Positions 42,541-52,959 of a stretch of 64,000 nucleotides of DNA are shown in pieces. The translations under genes were made by a program, and so were the position numbers. The stretch covers positions 492,207,501-492,271,500 of the forward strand of contig CM057451.1 in the NCBI GenBank assembly GCA_016271365.2, read 5' to 3'. The notes beneath the pieces are model-generated. The model was given only the letters and a program-made list of their open reading frames with translations. It had not been told where the DNA came from and made no database searches. The stretch's first letter is position 1; each line of letters starts with the position of its first letter. The DNA is from Neoceratodus forsteri. Taxonomy: Eukaryota > Chordata > Ceratodontiformes > Ceratodontidae.

Positions 42541-44499
42541 CAATGCTGTTTACACTCAGAAACATTTACTAGCACCATCCTAATACAGCTACAGTATGAA
42601 TCCGGTGTTTACTGTCAAAAGACATCCTCAGCAGAAGAGATTTTTTTTAATGTTACGAGTGGCAGCCATATTTAATGACTTGAGTCATTAATTACAGAAA
42701 TAGCCATAAAAACTGTTTTTTTAAATCTCTGAGGAAGTTAAAATGATAATGATTTTGAATCGGAGGATGTCTGAAATACATTTTTGCAGAAATAAAATGA
42801 AAAGCGTTTTGCGAATAACAAATACTGTTGCTTTGTAAACAGCTTCGGTTAAGCAATGTTTACCTAAACAAGTGAAACTAGCACTTATTAATAATTATTC
42901 GCTCATCCACTTCACAGTGTTCCACTCCAATGAAACAGATTCACAGTTGTAACTTTTATCCCATGAACTAAGGTTCAAAACAGCACTTTTTTAAATATTC
43001 TGTCAAGAATAACCTTAAAATAGGAATGAAAAGGGTATGCTGAGCTCTCGCTGAATTACATGTAGTGGATTACATGAACAAGCCATTAAGTAACCTGATT
43101 GTGAGAAATGTGGCTGTCCATATAGTAGGGAGACCACCTTGAACTTGAAAAATTCTGGACATAGCCACAACATATTTCTGGGTAGCCCCATAAAATAGTA
43201 GACATCAATGAAAATCCCCTAAGTTTATATTTGTAAGAGCAAGTAAAAAAAAAAAAGTCCGCGCAGCGTATCACCCCACAGACAATGGAGTTGATTTCTG
43301 GATTGTCAAGGAGAATTTCTCAATGGGTGGTCACCCTACTGTAACTTACTGTATGAGGGCAGTATTATTGTATGCACATGAAAATCAAAGAGAAGAGCTC
43401 ACCATTTTACACCAGGTGTGCACTAGTGTTCTAAAGAGAAACAGAACAATTGTTCCATTCTAACTGGGCCTTATTTGCTCAGACTTTGGGCTGGATCGGA
43501 TCCTGACATTAGTTTTTGATAGTCTCATTTAAATTTTTTTTCTCTTGGATAGTACTGTTTTAAAGGAATTTGCACAACTACAGAAGGGTACTATAAGTTG
43601 ATTTTGTTTCATTTTAAATTTTTATGATGTTTTATTGTTCTTCAGGGGCTAAAAGTTATATGACACATTTGTTTTCTATTTAACTTCTTGATCTTGAATT
43701 TGCTTGGTCATGAAGAAGGTTACAAGGACCTGGTGGAATTAACTTATGCATTTTACAAAAACAAATTGTGTGAAAATTGACATTTTCTTTCAGCTATAAA
43801 ATACAGTTTCTATTGGCATGTTGATCACAGCCCTCACTATATTTGTAATGGTGCATGCACCAGGAGCTCCTAGAATGTTCAGTTTGAAGTTCACATTGAG
43901 GCACTCTCACTCACTTCATGCCCTCTAATGCCTAACTGCTGGATTATTTCTTCCACTGAACAGTAATGCTCACTGCTGATTGCTTATAGCCAGCTTTTCT
44001 TCGGTTGCCTTTCAGCACCTTGACACACTCCAGGTTTGATGTTCTGTACCACTCACCATACTTCACCGCTCTGTTTTAAAAATTGATTCATCTATCCTGT
44101 ATGCGTTTGGAAACATCCCCGGGGTTTCTTCCTCTGAAGATCCTGCCACCTTCCTGACTTTAGTAAGAGACGTTATAAAGATACTTGATGTCCAGGTATC
44201 TTCAGAGGCTGAAGAATTCCCATTCTTTGGTATTTTGGGGGGAAGTCTGAGCTGCACATGGGCCCTCTCAGTTAACCAGGGCTTAGTAACTCTGACTAAA
44301 AGTATCTGGCTTGAACCAGTCACTTTGATTCTATGGATATAACGTCAGATAAAGAAATACGTAGTGCCAACCTAAGACAAGCATTGGCCAAAACTAAATG
44401 TTTGCTTGCTTGTATTTGCTGTGTAGTTGTTGGGCATAGATTGTGCAGTAGTTAAATTAATAACATGAGCTTTACTAGTCAGGTTTACCCTTAACATTG
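42541..44499 (+). other. AT-rich sequence, possible extended 3' UTR
   Basis: No coding signal; another AATAAA near 42790. Mostly unique-looking sequence without recognised repeats. Confidence 0.4.
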
Positions 44500-45110
44500 T
44501 GATTGGGCAAAGACTTCAAAGGGAAAAGCAGGAGAAAGGCAAAGAGTGGACAGAATTGGGAGGTAATTCAGTATTCTGATGCAGTGATAGGTGAAGGGCA
44601 CACCCCAAAAGCTCTCTTACAATTCACACAGCTATCAATTTATTCAAATGCATCACAAGAAAATATAATTAGCTTGATTCCAAGGATAGGGTAACCTGGG
44701 GTTTATGTTCGGCACCTTGTTTATTTATATTATTATGACCAAAATGTTTTAATTTTAGTGTTGAAACACAAGTAAACAGAGTACCACAGCTTCTTACTTC
44801 AACTGATCATTACTTCGTTGTGCAACATTGCTGCCATTCCCTGAGAAACAAAGCACTAAACAGCAGCGTGTATGAGAGAAGTAAGCAGTAGCACACATGC
44901 ACGAAAAGCAGGGGTAAGGTTTCAGGTAGGAATTAGGAGTTGCACAAAAAACTGTCTACCTTGCATTTCCCAGCCTTATGATTGGCAAGGACTTCAAAGG
45001 TAAAAGGTGGAGAGTGGGCTGAATTAGGGAGGAGATTCAATATTCTGATGCTGTGATAAGTGGTGGAGGCATGCCTCAAAGCCTCTCACAGTTCAGACTG
45101 ATACCCATAT
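44500..45110 (+). repeat. Direct repeat pair, ~135 bp
   Basis: 44500-44640 and 44980-45110 share 'GACTTCAAAGG', 'GGAGATTCAATATTCTGATG' (with small changes), 'CAGTGATAGG/CTGTGATAAG' and 'CTCTCACAGTTCA'-like ends. Both are + strand, about 480 bp apart. Confidence 0.7.
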
Positions 45111-45289
45111 GTTTGCATGCTTTTCTTTCCTCACACCTTCCTTTGATGGCTCTGTGCCAGCTGCAAGCAAATACAAGCAGCACTCTTCTCAGCTAATTCC
45201 TAAAAAGAGCTCAAGAAACTGGATTCCTTTGGCATTTTTCTCTGTACCAGCTCGAGCCATGAGAAAGGCTTTTTACACAGGGTATGTGG

Positions 45290-46840
45290 CCCAACTCCTG
45301 CATGCAGTGAGGCAGCAGGTCTCTCACACAAGGTATTGGGCCCTCTTCCATCATGCACTGTGGCAGCAGGCCTCTTACACAGAGTACAGTGTCTGTCTGC
45401 AGCCTACACTATGGCAGCAGGTCTCTTACACAGGATACGGGTCCCACCTCCAGCATGCACTTTAGCAGTAGGTCTCTTACAAAGGAGATGGGGCCCACCT
45501 CCAGCATGCATTATGGCATCAGGTCTCTTACACAGGATACATGTTTCACCTCCAGCATGCAGCATGGCAGCGGTTCTCTTACACAGGATACATGTTTCAC
45601 CTCCAGCATGCAGTATGGCAGCGGTTCTCTTACACAGGAGATGGGGCCCACCTCCAGCATGCATTATGGCATCAGGTCTCTTACACAGGATACATGTTTC
45701 ACCTCCAGCATGCAGTATGGCAGCGGTTTTCTTACAGGATACATGTTTCACCTCCAGCATGCAGTATGGCAGCGGTTCTATTACACAGGAGATGGGGCCC
45801 ACCTCCAGCATGCATTATGGCATCAGGTCTCTTACACAGGATACATGTTTCACCTCCAGCATGCAGTATGGCAGCGGTTCTCTTACACAGGATACATGTT
45901 TCACCTCCAGCATGCAGTATGGCAGCAGTTCTCTTACACAGGAGATGGGGCCCACTTCCAGCATGCACTATGGCAGCAGGTCTCTTACACAGGGTACTGT
46001 ACGTGTCCCACCTCCAGCATGCACTGTGGCAGCAGGTCTCTTACACAGGAGATGGGGCCCACCTCCAGCATGCACTATAGCAGTAGGTCTCTTACACAGG
46101 ATACAGGGCCCACCTCCTACGTGCACAATGGCAACAGGTGTCTTACACAGGATATAGGGCCCACCTTTAGCACGCACTATGGCAGCAAGTCTCTTACACA
46201 GGATACAGGGCCCATCTCCAGCATGCACTATAGAAGCAGGTCTTTTACACGGGATATGGGCTCACCTTTAGCATACACTATGGCATTGGCAGCAGGTTTA
46301 TTACACAGGATACAGGACCCATCTTTAGCAAACACTATGGCATTGGCAGCAGGTTTATTACATGGGATACAGGACCCATCTTTAGCGTACACTGTGGCAT
46401 TGGCAGCAGGTTTATTACATGGGATACAGGACCCATCTTTAGCGTACACTGTGACATTGGCAGCAGGTTTATTACACGGGATACAGGACCCATCTTTAGC
46501 GTACACTGTGGCATTGGCAGCAGGTTTATTACACAGGATACAGGACCCAACTTTAGCATACACTGTGGCATTGGCAGCAGGTTTATTACACGGGATACAG
46601 GACCCATCTTTAGCATACACTGTGGCATTGGCAGCAGGTTTATTACATGGGATACAGGACCCATCTTTAGCATACACTATGGCATTGGCAGCAGGTTTAT
46701 TACACAGGATACAGGACCCATCTTTAGCATACACTGTGGCATTGGCAGCAGGTTTATTACACAGGATACAGGCCCACCTTTTGCATACACTATGGCATTG
46801 GCAGCAGGTTTCTTACACAGTGTATTGGACTAAAATTTAG
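45290..46840 (+). repeat. Two-part minisatellite, 51-bp then 57-bp units
   Basis: From 45290 to about 46260 the unit is 51 bp ('GGCAGCGGTTCTCTTACACA' within it). From 46260 to about 46830 it is 57 bp, differing mainly by an added ATTGGC ('GGCATTGGCAGCAGG'). Both periods are multiples of 3, which alone keeps several frames open on both strands, including a 495-codon + frame. There is no promoter, known domain or codon signal to support a gene. In the first part, 'ACATGTTTCACC' and 'GATGGGGCCCACC' variants alternate, suggesting a higher-order unit. Confidence 0.9.
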
Positions 46841-46849
46841 CATCCAGTA

Positions 46850-49835
46850 TGGCAGCAGGTTTCTTCTTTTCTGACTTCATCTCTGAGGGCTGCAGGGAAG
46901 AATTTTCCAAGCTGATTGAGTCAGTAATACCTCATAACAACAGCTTGACTATGGACACCAATGAAACATTGCTGTGGACACCAGTGACATGTCTGCCAAG
47001 GGTGTGGCCATGGGCAAGACTTGCAGCAGACAAACCTGGCTGTGCTATACTCATCCCTCTCTCTCTCTGTCTCTTGATTAATGCAGCAATAGACCAACTC
47101 CCCGTGGGAGTGTCTACCCCACTAGCTCTGTCATGGAGACCAGTTGAGTGCTCAAAGTGGTGGAAAGGGGGTTAAACCTGGAGTTTATTTCTCTTTCAGC
47201 ATGACACCCCCAAGCAACTTCATCATGCTTCAGGAGGAGGTTTTACAGCTCCTTTTTATACAGGAAATTGAGCACGTGTTGTCCCCCAGATCTGGAGAAA
47301 AAAGCTAACCACAAAAAAATTGGGAGGTTAGAGACAGATTCTAGATGAGGTCCTTAAACAGATATTTATAATACCAGTTGTTCAGGAGGCATAGCTCCAA
47401 TCCATCAGACTCTGCATTGGACATGGGGGATTGAGTCTGTTCTGTGGCCCTCCGATACTTTCATGTTCATGTCAGTAAAGTGCATCACAAGTACTGTACT
47501 TTCACTTCCACATAAAAAGATAACGGTTATCAGTACAAAGTTCTTACCTTTGGACTCTCTTCCGCCTCCAGGGTATTTACAATATGCCTAATGGTTTGGC
47601 TGAACACCTTTGTGGTCAAGATCTCTGTATCCCTTTTTGGGCAACAGGCTGAAAAATCCAAGCCCAGTTCAGAGGCTTATTGCTGTCTGGACATTGCTGC
47701 TTATACCATTACCAGGCTGATCTTCTTAAATCTGGAGGAATCTTGCCTGACCCTGACCTAGAACATTGTATTTATTGAGGTAGAACTAGATTCAGTATAG
47801 GCCAGGGCCCTCTTGCTCCTACCAAGATCCAAACACCTAGTTTCCAATGCAAAAATCATTCCAGCTAGGGTAAGACCACCCAGCCAGAGAGATTCTCAGG
47901 CTTCTGGGTCTGACAGCTGTGAACATGGCTTTAATTTCCTGTTCCGGGTTCCACGTGAAACCAGTTCAGTGGTACGGTTGCACCAACTGACGTCCAGATA
48001 TTTCCTGAAATTTCTGTGATATCTCTGTGGACATTTCCTGCCTGCCAGCCGTACTACCATAGGGGCAATAAAGAGATTTCCTTTTGAAATATTGTGAAAT
48101 ATCTGGACAACTTAATGACTAGACCAGTATCTCAAAAGTGGTCTTAGAGGATATCATCGCTGTCCCACAAGGTTCCTGTGCTGCAGACCTTGACAGCAGC
48201 CCTTTGCTGATGTCAGAACTGGCCAGCCTCAAGAAGAGCTTTTCCTTTGTGGTCCGTCAACCATCCATACACCTGACAATGGACTCCTCCCTTTCATGTT
48301 CGTCAGCCCACTTTGGGTCATGCTTTGGTCCCCTCGAGAGACTGACATGCACCTCAACATACAAGAGCTCACATCTCTAAAGCTAACCTAATTGGCCTTT
48401 GTCCATCTGAGAGGGGGAATCAATCCACACTGGTAAACACAAACAATGCCACTGCCATGTTTTACCCCCACAAGCAGGGGATCTTGGAATTCCTAGCAGG
48501 TACAGAAAATAGTCTTCTCACTCCCCCATCAGCCATTAATGGGGTAGGAACTGAGAACTGTCTTGAAGACAGTCCCGGTTGCAGGGACATGTTCACCCAC
48601 GAGTAGTTTCCACACAAAAAGGTTTTACAGGAGATATTCTCCAGATGAGGGAGCCATGGATAGTCATTGTTTAGGTGGAGAACTGCACACTGTCCCTCTA
48701 CTGTGCATGACCCATGGAAGTGGGCACAGTACAAAAGGCAGAAGCCCTCAGCGTTCATTGGAGAAGGGAGTTCTGTATGCTTTTCCCCTCATCCAGAAGG
48801 AAATACTGACAGTCAAGAAAGCCAAGGCTGGGAAGATTTGTGTAGCCCCAGACTGGCCCAGCCCAACTTCGTATCAGGAGCTGCTGGGCCTTTCCATCTG
48901 GAAACCAATCTGCCTTCCCTTCAAGCTGGACCTTCTTTCCTTTTACAGGGCCAGATCTTCCATCTTGATGTCCATGCCCTGCAACTGACATTGTGGCTCC
49001 TAAGAGGCTACAGTTCAAAGTATTGTACAGTGGAGCCAGCCAGAATGCAACACGATGGTGCAGCAAGCTGCAGTAGAATTATTACTTAAGGTAATTTCAA
49101 TGGCAATTAATCCCTTTGTCGTGCTCAAGACACTGCTTTGCATCCCAACTGGCTCCACTGTAACTCTGTAAATGTATTAAGAATTCTCACTGTCTCCAAA
49201 AAGCAGGCCTCCTGCAAGACCTGCTCTGCCAAATGCCATAGATTTAACTCTCGTTGCCAGGATAATTCCTTCTCTCCTGGCTCCTGCCCGTTAGGGAAGA
49301 TTTTACATTAGCTGCTTTCTCTGGCTTCGGCAGTCTTATCTTTGTTCCCTTTAAGTTACACCTATTAGCTATCACAGTCTTGCGGTCTAGAACTGCATCT
49401 TGTGCACCTGCCTCTAACCCGGTCTCATGAAAGGGGAACTGGCCCAGTCAAGATACTGGTTCCATCCGGGGATCATAACCTGTATGGGCCCCTCTTTTGA
49501 GACCATGAATACCTGCCATGTGCAATAACTTTCTGAAAAGCTGCCTTCTCATGGCTGTTACGCCAGGAGAGTTCCTGAACCCCAGGCCTTTTGCATTAAT
49601 CCAGACTACTTTCCATAGATACAAGGTTGTCCTCTAAATTGCCAAATCCTTCCTAAAGGCGATATTGGAGTTCCACATGAACAAGAAGACCATTTCACTT
49701 CCTGTTCACTTCCCCAACTCTCACTCTAATCAGACTAAGACTTTGCTGCACTGTCTTGATGTCACAAGAGCTACCAAATAGCTATTAGTCACTTGCGGCA
49801 TGCGGGCCAAGGCAGACCAGCAGCAGCAGCAGCAA
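46850..49835 (+). pseudogene. Ancient, heavily decayed DIRS-like element
   Basis: Protein-level remnants appear in the order of the DIRS at 55.7-61.3 kb. RT start: 'EIEHVL' near 47260. 'LTFGLSSASRVFT' (47547-47582) is the counterpart of 'LPFGLSSAPRVFT'. 'FIEVELDSV' is near 47770. An RNase H-like start ('IHLTMDSSL') is at about 48265. 'LYAFPLIQKEIL' (48770-48810) matches the post-RNase H region. 'VHALQLTLWLLRGY' (48970-49010) matches the end of that region. Tyrosine-recombinase-like 'LEFHMNKKTISLPVHFPN' is at 49660-49720. Stops and frameshifts occur every few codons. No inverted termini were recognised. Confidence 0.65.
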
Positions 49836-50199
49836 AAAAAAAAATAGGAAAACAGATTGTTTCCTGTATCATGTACTATTGCAGTCTCACTTCCCACCCA
49901 TTCCACTAGATGGAAAGCCAGTGTGGTGGCAGCCTCTCAGCTCCACTACTCGATGTACTATATACAAAACGGTTATTTGGACTTTCATCCACACGTTCAC
50001 TGCTCACTTCTTTGTCAACCTACAATCTTGGAGAGATGTCAGCTTTGGAGCAGCAGTGTTGAAAAGTGTGTTTCTAGACTCTAGAGCTAAAGGATGCAAG
50101 GTGTGGGGGAGTGTCCATGAGGCGGCCTTTTTAAACTGTATGTTCCTGAAGCTTCTGGCACTTGCAACAGTGTCAAGTACGGTGTGTGGCTGTGGATGA

Positions 50200-50540
50200 A
50201 TACAATTTATATGAAACACAGTTACTGGTGTGTAACTGTTCTCCAGATTGCTGATTTTTTTCCTTGAAAACTGGTGAGCTATAGCGATCAAGTTTTAAAA
50301 AAGAAAATTGGTGATCTTTTCGAGTGGTTTCGCTTGAAAACCTCCAGCTTTTCACACAGCTTCGCAAATGTGCGAAAACTGCCAAATCTTATATTTGTGA
50401 TGACCCATTATGTGTTAATGGGATTACATGTGACTGTCACATACAAAACCACAATTTTGCCCCGCCCTATAGATTAGCCACATGTTCACAATACCTGTTT
50501 TATTTAATCCCCAGTAAAAGGAAATAGGAAAAACATTTTT
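50200..50540. other. Non-coding sequence
   Basis: No gene or clear repeat; short open frames only. Confidence 0.5.
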
Positions 50541-50559
50541 AAAAGGATTTTTTTCTGCA

Positions 50560-51315
50560 TATTTAAGGTTACAGTTCGGTTGAGCCCTAACTATAAGGTA
50601 ACTTATAGTGCTGCATATATTGTTTTATCATTTAGAAAACTGTTTTTGTTACATTTATTTTTCCAGTTCTGATTCCCGTGTATCAGAGAATATATGTATA
50701 ATTGATATATTATATATTTAAAAATTGAGCCAAAAATCCAAAATTCGGCTGTCATTACATAAAAATGTCTGCATCATTCACATATTTTAGCACTTATGTC
50801 CACTTTAGTAAATGTAATGTATAAAAATAATGCGTAAGTGAATTTATTATACATGGTTTCATGTAATATATAAATATTTACCTTTTTCTAAAAGGTGTAT
50901 GTATTCTTTAAGTGAGATTGTCTGTGGAAAGTTTCTATATATGTTCTTAAAAATGGCAATACATTCCAAAAAGAGGTACTGTAAATATGTAAAAGCGAGA
51001 ACTATGTAATTTGGTAGTTTGCCTGTAATTTTGACATCAGTTTATCACATTGCATCTTACAAAAGCCTGTATGGTATATCAGTGCAAAAAACAAACAAGA
51101 AATGCAGGTATTTAAGCACAGCGGTCTGATGTAAATAGTTAATAATAATTACTCAGTATTTGATGTTTGTGATTCTTTATGTAAAGGACATCTGTACTGT
51201 GAATGAGGCGTTTCTCGACTATAATATTACCTTTACTACAGCTCTGCCTAACAGCACAGTCAGGGCATATTTTTAAAAAGCATGTTGGAATAAATTTTAC
51301 AGTCCCAACATATAA
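50560..51315 (+). other. AT-rich block, candidate distal 3' UTR
   Basis: About 750 bp with high AT, TGTAAATA-type Pumilio-like words ('CTGTAAATATGTAA', 'ATGTAAATAGTT') and a terminal AATAAA at about 51289, followed by T-rich sequence. No repeat or coding signal. The style resembles conserved vertebrate 3' UTRs. If the HIVEP message extends this far, the minisatellite and DIRS relic would be insertions in its 3' UTR. Confidence 0.35.
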
Positions 51316-51394
51316 ATGTTTTCAGCGTGGTCTGTTTTCTTCGTTTATTCTTTATTTTCACCAAAGAGCTGAGGTAAGTAATATACATTCAAGC

Positions 51395-51765
51395 AGTGTC
51401 AGTGGTTCAGTCGGCTGCACGCTCGCCTTGGGGACCAAGAAATTGAAAGGGCCATAGGTTCAAGTCCAACACCAAGAAGTTATGGCAGTACTCGGTACAG
51501 ACACTGAAGTGTAGCACTGGGGTGAGGGGGTGCTGCACTGTTGAAGTGCGTTTCTTTAGATGAGACGTTAAACTGAGGTCCCTTTTGCCCATCTTCGGTG
51601 GCTGTTCTGACTGTGCACTAGTGAAGGAGGTGGGGACACCTGCCTTTCCTTCAGTCCCACCATTGGGATCCATGGGAGAACCTTGGAGCAGAATTGGACA
51701 GTGATGAACTTAGGTGGTAGCTTAAAGGGGACATCCTGCCTGAAGGAACATAAATAATGGTGAAA
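51395..51765 (+). mobile_element. tRNA-derived SINE of the GAGACGTTAAACTGAGGTC type
   Basis: The head has 'GTGGTTCAGTCGGCTGCACG' (box A) and 'ATAGGTTCAAGTCCAAC' (box B) at tRNA spacing. The body has 'AGATGAGACGTTAAACTGAG' and ends near 'GGAACATAAATAATGG'. Relative of the minus-strand copy at 19030-19310. Confidence 0.75.
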
Positions 51766-51924
51766 AAAGGCTCATAAACAGTTCAGTTATCATGTATGGC
51801 TGTTCACATTTTCCATAGGGAGACAATGATATTGCAGTCATGTTGTATCATTGTTCTGACAGCAGGATGCTGTTGTGCCATCATTCTGATGTCAGATCGA
51901 TGGCACAGCAGTATTTACATAAGT

Positions 51925-52274
51925 AATGTTGCTCAGGTAGTGCTTTTATGGATCCAACTATACTCCATCGGATAGTGCTGGTATCCGACCTAGGATCCAG
52001 CGAATGGATCCAGTGGTCAGATCCATCGGATCCCACCTAGGGTAGTTGGACCCAGTGGCTGGATCCATCGGATCCCATCTCAGATAGTTGGATCTGATGG
52101 TCATGTCCATCGGATCCCTGGTCGGATCCATCAGATACCTCGGATACTTACTGTGGATCCTAGGAGGTCGAATCCTTGGTCGGACGTCTGTGCCATACAA
52201 GGCTATCTGATATCTGACCAAAAGGATGGTATCTGATGGTATGCGAATTTGTGGGATACTATCTGAGTAACACT
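51925..52274. mobile_element. GGATCC-rich TIR element, copy D (longest)
   Basis: Ends: left 'AATGTTGCTCAGGTAGTGC', right complement of 'AGTGTTACTCAGATAGTATC'. The interior repeats words such as 'GGATCCATCGGATCCCA' and 'ATAGTTGGA' in imperfect tandem units of roughly 50-55 bp. No coding capacity, no clear flanking duplication. Confidence 0.7.
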
Positions 52275-52279
52275 AGTAA

Positions 52280-52415
52280 TAAGCCACAACAGGATGTGTG
52301 TTATAGGATTTTAATGCATGCTCCAGGAGTGTAATAGGGCATGCGGCTGAAGACTGTGTGTCCTCATGTCCCTGGGAAGTACATTAAAATCCTATAATAC
52401 ACACCCTGGAGGGGC
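52280..52415. repeat. Fold-back element, ~28-bp arms
   Basis: 'GTGTGTTATAGGATTTTAAT' (left) is the reverse complement of the right arm around 52385-52405 with one mismatch. It directly abuts TIR copy D. Confidence 0.75.
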
Positions 52416-52959
52416 TTGTTGCACTTATAAAATGACTCTAAGTAGTTTTTGGGGGGAGGAAAATGAGTATCAGTACCTGACTGTACATTCATAGAGATTT
52501 AGTGCACAGATGATTTTCTCTCGGTCAGTGAAATTTCTTGATTTATTTCTTACCATTTCGTAAAACATTTAAACCAGTTCACTTTCAGTGACCACAACAA
52601 ACACACAACAAAACAAGCAGATGGTCTTTGAGGGTATCTCCTTCATAGGGCCATAATACATTGGACTTGAGCTGGCAGGCAGTAGGACTCTGCAGGGAAT
52701 TTTGCTATAGCTGGGTCTACTCACTTTATGCTAACTGGGCCCACCCCTGTGACTCCACCTGTTTAAGATGAGCTGGCCCCATCACCTTCAGTTCATGTAT
52801 TCCCCGCTGTCAAGTATAGCTGTCTGGTCTCTAGTAAAAAGTAAAGTAATCCTTAGATCACTGCTTCTGTTCTGACTTAGAAGAATCTTTTTACCTGACT
52901 GACTGGATGGACCATGACTCTCTGTCTGTAAACATCTGTGTATCCACATTCACCCCACT
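52416..52959. other. Non-coding sequence
   Basis: No gene or recognised repeat before the CR1 copy begins. Confidence 0.5.

Noticed and set aside
45353..46840. 495-codon + strand open frame, plus long minus-strand frames over the same region
   Set aside because: The repeat units are 51 and 57 bp, multiples of 3, so several frames on both strands stay open without selection. No domain, start context or splice structure.
45290..46840. Regular repeats that could suggest a CRISPR array
   Set aside because: Eukaryotic context, contiguous similar units with no distinct spacers.
48138..49089. Open frames of 80-141 codons read as host genes
   Set aside because: Their fragments match DIRS protein blocks in order, with frame changes, so they belong to a decayed element.
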